Source: Spartobacteria bacterium (GTDB lineage Bacteria > Verrucomicrobiota > Verrucomicrobiia > Chthoniobacterales > UBA10450). From it: DNA of 64,000 bases. The translations under genes were made by a program, and so were the position numbers. The notes under the pieces were generated by a model. That model was not told where the DNA came from and searched no databases. It was given only the letters and a program-made list of their open reading frames with translations. Where the stretch lies: the NCBI GenBank assembly GCA_003167555.1, contig PMSN01000003.1, positions 1 through 64,000 of the forward strand, given 5' to 3'. This document shows positions 59,388-64,000 of the stretch, piece after piece. The stretch's first letter is position 1. Every line of letters begins with the position of its first letter.

Positions 59388-62300
59388 TTGAAAATTCACC
59401 CCCCATTTACTCATCGCCCGATTGCCGCCCCACTTGGGAGGGACGACCTCCGTGTCGTCCGAAGAAATGGGACGGGACAGAGCCCGTCCCTCCACGCGTT
59501 TAGGAAAACCCTTCACGGCGTCCTCTTCGCCGCGCTTCTCTGCTTTGGCGGAAACCTTTTGGCCGTCGCTCCTGCCGCGCCGGACGTAAAGGCGACGCAG
59601 ACGGGCACGTTCCCGAGCCATCCTGATAGTCGCGCCCGGGAAGGCGACACGATCGATTACACCACCATCATCTCGAACGCGACCGGGACAGCGGATGCCA
59701 CCGGGGTTCAGCTCACCAACCCGACTCCGGCGAACACGACTGATACCGGCACTGTGACCGTCTCGCCGCTCGCGTTTCCCGATGCCTACAACGCGGGCAA
59801 AAACACCCCACTCAACGTCGCTGCCGCCCAGGGTGTGTTGGTCAATGATACCGGCATACCTGCGCCCACTGCGGTTCCGATAGTCGCCGGAGCGACCACC
59901 GCCGGCGGAACCGTCACGCTCAATGCCGATGGCAGTTTTAACTACACACCGGCGAACAACTTTACCGGGACCGATACTTTTACCTACACGGTCACCAATG
60001 CCAATACGCCGGACGATTCGGCCACGGTCACCATCACGGTCCTCCAGGCCCCGGTAGCCAACCCAGACACCTACAACGCTGCCCAGGACACGCAGCTTTC
60101 AGTGGTTGGCCCCGGCGTGCTCGGGAACGACACGCTGAACTCCGCTTCGATCACGAGTTATGGCGCGACGACGGGCAGCGAACAAACGACCATTGGCAGC
60201 TCAACACCGACCGCCGATGGCGGTAGTGTGAGCTTGAATGCGAACGGCAGCCTGACCTTCACGCCCAAGGCTGGCTCCACCACTCCCGACTCATTCAAGT
60301 ACACCATTACCAATCTCACCGGTAGCTCGACCGCGACGGTGAACTTCACGTTCCAAAACGCGCCCACGATCACAAGCGCGGATAACACGACCTTCAAGAC
60401 GAGCACGGCCGGCACCTTTACGGTCACGACGACCGGGACCCCGAGCGGCGCGTCGATGGTGATTAGCGAGAGCGGCGCGCTGCCCGCCAACGTCACCTTT
60501 ACTAATAACAACGACGGCACCGCCACGCTCGCGGGCACGCCGAATGCCGGCACAGGCGGCAGCTATTCCATTACCATCACCGCGAACAACGGCACTGCGC
60601 CGCAGGCACAGCAAAGCTTCACGCTCATTGTGCAGCAGCCGCCAGCCATTACGAGCGGGAACAGCACCACCTTCAAGGTTGGCACGGCTGGCACCTTCTC
60701 GGTCACTACGACTGGCTTCCCGACCAATGCTGGCATGGCCATCAGCGAGACTAGCGCGTTGCCCAGTGGAGTGACGTTCGTCAATAACAATAACGGCACG
60801 GCTACACTGGCGGGAACGCCGGACGTGGGCACTGGTGGCACTTACCCGATCACGATCACCGCCAGCAACGGAGTCGCGCCCGATGCGACGCAAAACTTCA
60901 CCCTGACCGTTCAACAAGCGCCGGCCATCACAAGCGCGAATAATACTGCTTTCAAACTTAATACGGCCGGAACCTTCACTGTAACCACGACTGGCTTCCC
61001 GACCGGAGCCAGCATGGCTATCAGCGAAACCGGAGCGCTGCCCGGTGGAGTAAGTTTCGTGAATAACAACGACGGCACGGCGACCCTGGCCGGAACTCCG
61101 ACCGCCAGTGGCAGTTTCCCAATCACCATTACGGCCAACAACGGCGTGGCGCCGAACGCAACGCAGAACTTCACCCTAACCGTTCAGCAAGCGCCCGCCA
61201 TCACGAGCGCGAATAACACCACCTTCAAGGTTGGCACGGCTGGCACCTTCTCGGTCACTACGACTGGCTTCCCGACCAATGCTGGCATGGCCATCAGCGA
61301 GACTGGCGCGTTGCCCAGTGGAGTGACGTTCGTCAATAACAATAACGGCACGGCTACACTGGCGGGAACGCCGGACGCGGGCACTGGTGGCACCTATCCC
61401 TTGACCATCATCGCGAGTAACGGAGTTGCGCCCGATGCGACCCAGAGCTTCACCCTGACCGTCCAACAAGCGCCGGCCATCACAAGCGCGAATAACGTAA
61501 CCTTCACGACGGGCATCGCCGGGACCTTCAGCGTGACGACGACGGGCTTCCCAACCGGCGCAAGCATGGTGATCACCCAGACGGGTGCATTGCCGGGCGG
61601 TGTGACGTTTGTGAACAACAACGACGGCACGGCGACGCTAGCCGGGACACCCGGCGCCAACAGCGGCGGCACTTACCCGCTTGTGATCACGGCCAATAAC
61701 GGAGTAACGCCAAATGCGACCCAGAACTTTACCCTTACTGTTAACCAGCCGCCCGTCGCCTCGGCTGACAATCCGGGCATAATCAATGCGAACACAACCC
61801 TGACTGGATTGTCCTCCGGCCCGACGAATCTGCTCACGAACGATTCGCGCGGATTCCCGATTGCCAACATCACCTCCTATGGCGGCGGATCGATGGGCGG
61901 CTCCGTGACCGACCATGCCGCGGGTACCACGACTACTCCGCTGCCAACCTTCGCCTCGGGCTCGATCGTGGTGAACGCCAACGGTAGCTATAGCTTTACT
62001 CCGCCGACCGGTTTCACTGGCACCTACACGTTCCAATATCGGCTAACGAATGTCGCGGGCACTTCAGACGCGACGGTTACGGTCCAGGTGCGACCGGTTG
62101 CGACAGCCGATACCTTTGGCCCTCCCAATGTTATCGGTAACGTCAGTATCGACATCGCCACCTCGGTCTTCCTCGCCAACGACATCTACAACAATCCGGT
62201 AACCTTTAATCTGGTCAGTAACACGACGACCCAGGGCGGAAGCATTACCATCGCCGGCAGCACCCTGACCTACAACCCGCCGAGAGGTTATGAAGGCGCC

Positions 62301-64000
62301 GATACCTTCACCTATACCATCACGGACAACAGTACGTTTACTTCTACCTCGGCCACCGTGACCATGAACGTGAGCGGGATGATCTGGTTTATCAACAACA
62401 ACGCCGGAGCCTGCTCGTCGAACTGCGATGGGCGTCTTTCGAATCCTTATACCACGCTTGCGGCCTTCAACACCGCCAATGGCTTGAGCGGCGGACTCAA
62501 TCCGGACAACAACGACAACATCTTTGTCTACGAGAGCGCCACCGCTTACGACAGCCCCAGCACCGGCGCGGTGACATTGCGCACTGGTCAGAAACTCATC
62601 GGGCAGGATGCGACGGCCAGCCTCGCGACCATTACCGGACTTACTCCACCGGCTGGCAGCGCTGCTCTGCCGGCGATGAACAGCGGCAACGCTACGGTTA
62701 CCAACATCACGAGCACGGTGACGCTGAACACCAATACGACTGTAAGAGGCCTTCAGATCAACTCAACAACGAGCACCGGCATGAATGATCCGGGAGGTGC
62801 CATCAGCGGCGTCAACGTCAGCGAAGTGAATGTCGCCAGCACGACAGGCACTGCTGTTTCCTTGTCGAACGTTGATGGGACCTTGTCCTTTATCAGCATT
62901 TCCGCCAACGGCGGCAGTAAAGGGATCGCGCTTAACAATGTGTGTAACACGTCCGGCAGCTTCACGGTCAACGGCGTGGGCACGACGGCCGGCAGCGGCG
63001 GCACGATCCAGAACATCAGTGCTCGCGGGATCGAGGTCATCTCGGCGAAGAACGTGACGCTGAAGAACATGAACTTCACGAACGCCAACACAACAAACGG
63101 AGCGGACCCAACCATCACGCCTTCGACCTGTGGCGACATTGCCAGTTCCACCGACGACAACATCGGCTGCAACGCGTCGATCTACTTGCAGACCGTGACC
63201 GGCGCGACCTTGGATCGAGTCGTGGTCGACACCGCGGCGCAGATGGGCATCAACGGAAACTCCGTGACGAACTTCTCACTCACCAACAGCACTGTGCAGA
63301 AGGCGGGGAACCAGGTGAAGGAGAGCGGCATCACCATCAAGAATCTTCTCGGCACTAACACCTTTACCAACGACACCCTACAACAGAACAACGAATGGCC
63401 TTTGCGGGTGCAGAACTGGACCGGCACATCGACCATCACAATCGATACCGTGACCTTCAACGGTCTGGGCAAGGCGAATGTCGCGGCCCAGGACGGCTTC
63501 CTCTTCGGCCTCTCCACTGGTGCGACCTCGGCGAACATCACCGTGCAGAACTCGAAGTTCTACAATAACCACGCTTATGGCTCTCAGATCGATACCGTCA
63601 GCGGTGCGATCACGGTTACCTTCGATAATAACGACTTCGGCCAGACCAATGGCACGACGATCAGTAACTCCAACAGCAACGGCATAGCCCTGACCATGTC
63701 GAACGGCGGCACGCTCGACTACACGGTCAATAACAATCGGCTCTACGGTCAGGATGTAGTAGGTATCGTTCTGGACGAATCAGGCTCGAGCACGGGCACG
63801 GCCCATATTAGCGGCACGATCAGCAACAACACCATCGGCGATAATGCTGTCGCGAACTCGGGCGCCGACACAAACGGCAATGGCATTCAGATCAACGGTC
63901 AGGGCGCCGGAACAGTGTCGGCAAACATCACCGGCAACACGATCTCGCAGGTGCAGAACACCGGCATCAACATCGAGACGATGACGAACAGCTCGAAGGG
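59388..64000 (+). CDS. giant secreted protein: cadherin-like domains, five Ig-like repeats, beta-helix region (unfinished at the window edge)
   Basis: The frame is open from a TTG at 59388 (no ATG available; in-frame stop TAA two codons before) to the last base (1537 codons). It starts MKIHPPF..., has a hydrophobic export segment (GVLFAALLCFGGNLLAVAPAA) and then cadherin/VCBS-like domains (59,740-60,360; motifs NADGSFNYTPANNFTG, DTFTYTVTN). Five Ig-like units of about 276 bp (60363-61751) follow, each with ISETGALP-type and NNNDGTATLAGTP motifs. Then come more cadherin-like domains to about 62,370 and a parallel beta-helix (MIWFINNNAG onward). It is a surface or secreted adhesin-like protein. 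A palindromic element lies inside its signal region. Confidence 0.85.
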   Translation, partial: MKIHPPFTHRPIAAPLGRDDLRVVRRNGTGQSPSLHAFRKTLHGVLFAALLCFGGNLLAVAPAAPDVKATQTGTFPSHPDSRAREGDTIDYTTIISNATGTADATGVQLTNPTPANTTDTGTVTVSPLAFPDAYNAGKNTPLNVAAAQGVLVNDTGIPAPTAVPIVAGATTAGGTVTLNADGSFNYTPANNFTGTDTFTYTVTNANTPDDSATVTITVLQAPVANPDTYNAAQDTQLSVVGPGVLGNDTLNSASITSYGATTGSEQTTIGSSTPTADGGSVSLNANGSLTFTPKAGSTTPDSFKYTITNLTGSSTATVNFTFQNAPTITSADNTTFKTSTAGTFTVTTTGTPSGASMVISESGALPANVTFTNNNDGTATLAGTPNAGTGGSYSITITANNGTAPQAQQSFTLIVQQPPAITSGNSTTFKVGTAGTFSVTTTGFPTNAGMAISETSALPSGVTFVNNNNGTATLAGTPDVGTGGTYPITITASNGVAPDATQNFTLTVQQAPAITSANNTAFKLNTAGTFTVTTTGFPTGASMAISETGALPGGVSFVNNNDGTATLAGTPTASGSFPITITANNGVAPNATQNFTLTVQQAPAITSANNTTFKVGTAGTFSVTTTGFPTNAGMAISETGALPSGVTFVNNNNGTATLAGTPDAGTGGTYPLTIIASNGVAPDATQSFTLTVQQAPAITSANNVTFTTGIAGTFSVTTTGFPTGASMVITQTGALPGGVTFVNNNDGTATLAGTPGANSGGTYPLVITANNGVTPNATQNFTLTVNQPPVASADNPGIINANTTLTGLSSGPTNLLTNDSRGFPIANITSYGGGSMGGSVTDHAAGTTTTPLPTFASGSIVVNANGSYSFTPPTGFTGTYTFQYRLTNVAGTSDATVTVQVRPVATADTFGPPNVIGNVSIDIATSVFLANDIYNNPVTFNLVSNTTTQGGSITIAGSTLTYNPPRGYEGADTFTYTITDNSTFTSTSATVTMNVSGMIWFINNNAGACSSNCDGRLSNPYTTLAAFNTANGLSGGLNPDNNDNIFVYESATAYDSPSTGAVTLRTGQKLIGQDATASLATITGLTPPAGSAALPAMNSGNATVTNITSTVTLNTNTTVRGLQINSTTSTGMNDPGGAISGVNVSEVNVASTTGTAVSLSNVDGTLSFISISANGGSKGIALNNVCNTSGSFTVNGVGTTAGSGGTIQNISARGIEVISAKNVTLKNMNFTNANTTNGADPTITPSTCGDIASSTDDNIGCNASIYLQTVTGATLDRVVVDTAAQMGINGNSVTNFSLTNSTVQKAGNQVKESGITIKNLLGTNTFTNDTLQQNNEWPLRVQNWTGTSTITIDTVTFNGLGKANVAAQDGFLFGLSTGATSANITVQNSKFYNNHAYGSQIDTVSGAITVTFDNNDFGQTNGTTISNSNSNGIALTMSNGGTLDYTVNNNRLYGQDVVGIVLDESGSSTGTAHISGTISNNTIGDNAVANSGADTNGNGIQINGQGAGTVSANITGNTISQVQNTGINIETMTNSSK
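59436..59493. repeat. palindromic element inside the start of the giant surface protein
   Basis: GGGAGGGACGAC opens a 58-bp unit with inverted ends (GGAGGGAC / GTCCCTCC) and two inner hairpins (GGACGAC...GTCGTCC and GGGACGGG...CCCGTCCC). It is read in frame as part of the n-region before the hydrophobic segment, where it adds about 19 residues. Confidence 0.75.
60363..61751 (+). repeat. five tandem Ig-like repeat units
   Basis: Units start at 60363, 60642, 60921, 61194 and 61473 and are 273-279 bp. Units 2 and 4 are nearly identical at DNA level over 178 bp (60665-60842 and 61217-61394, two differences), pointing to recent copying or gene conversion. They are coding. Confidence 0.85.

Noticed and set aside
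60158-61873. Regularly spaced minus-strand open frames and repeats that could suggest a CRISPR-like array or tandem small genes
   Set aside because: They are antisense shadows of the five Ig-like coding repeats on the plus strand; unit length (about 276 bp) and coding content exclude CRISPR.

Overview
The window looks like a chromosomal segment of a soil Verrucomicrobiota bacterium, probably of the Chthoniobacterales/Spartobacteria group. This is an inference from four things: moderately high GC, the giant Ig-like/beta-helix surface protein, abundant short palindromic repeats of the kind common in that phylum, and homolog-like features of many proteins. No rRNA, tRNA, CRISPR array, IS transposase or replication origin was seen.

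Positions 1-51,100 hold a very large surface-polysaccharide locus, almost all on the minus strand. Most neighbouring genes overlap by 1-14 bases, very often as ATGA, GTGA or TGATG, so long stretches look like translationally coupled operons. Read in the direction of transcription (right to left), it starts with a WbsX-like protein and a GT-C-like membrane protein. It continues with a CDP-3,6-dideoxyhexose set (rfbF, rfbG, rfbH and a sugar-nucleotide SDR), a SIS isomerase, an acetolactate-synthase-like TPP enzyme, Gfo/Idh and SDR oxidoreductases, an FkbM methyltransferase, and a second methyltransferase. Then come a CBS-NeuB-SAF-isomerase fusion, a GT2, a YbhN-like membrane protein, an LhgO-like oxidase and two large membrane proteins. 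After these lie a heptose-like set (GmhA-like isomerase, two SDRs, a cytidylyltransferase/kinase fusion), a split transketolase, and further methyltransferases, dehydrogenases, a HAD phosphatase and a kinase. A pair of unrecognised membrane/winged-helix proteins is embedded here. Positions 1-10,600 carry DegT/WecE-type aminotransferases, a DUF4214-GT4 glycosyltransferase and a secreted beta-helix protein. Only a few genes are on the plus strand: two aminotransferases and an aldolase-SDR fusion.

Together the locus appears to make several unusual NDP-sugars (amino, dideoxy, heptose-like, nonulosonate-like and possibly branched-chain) and to decorate a lipid-linked or surface glycan. Two separate TPP-dependent systems plus rfbFGH make a branched 3,6-dideoxy sugar a reasonable hypothesis. 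No Wzx, Wzy or export outer-membrane protein was recognised.

Positions 51,100-59,300 are different. They hold small membrane and secreted proteins, YidD, three tandem phage-tail-collar proteins with a DUF6916 gene, a Tat-signal protein, a GNAT enzyme, and a decayed GIY-YIG nuclease flanked by inverted repeats. Several families of palindromic repeats fill the spaces between genes. From 59,388 to the window end runs one huge secreted protein with cadherin-like domains, five Ig-like repeats and a beta-helix region; it is unfinished at position 64,000.
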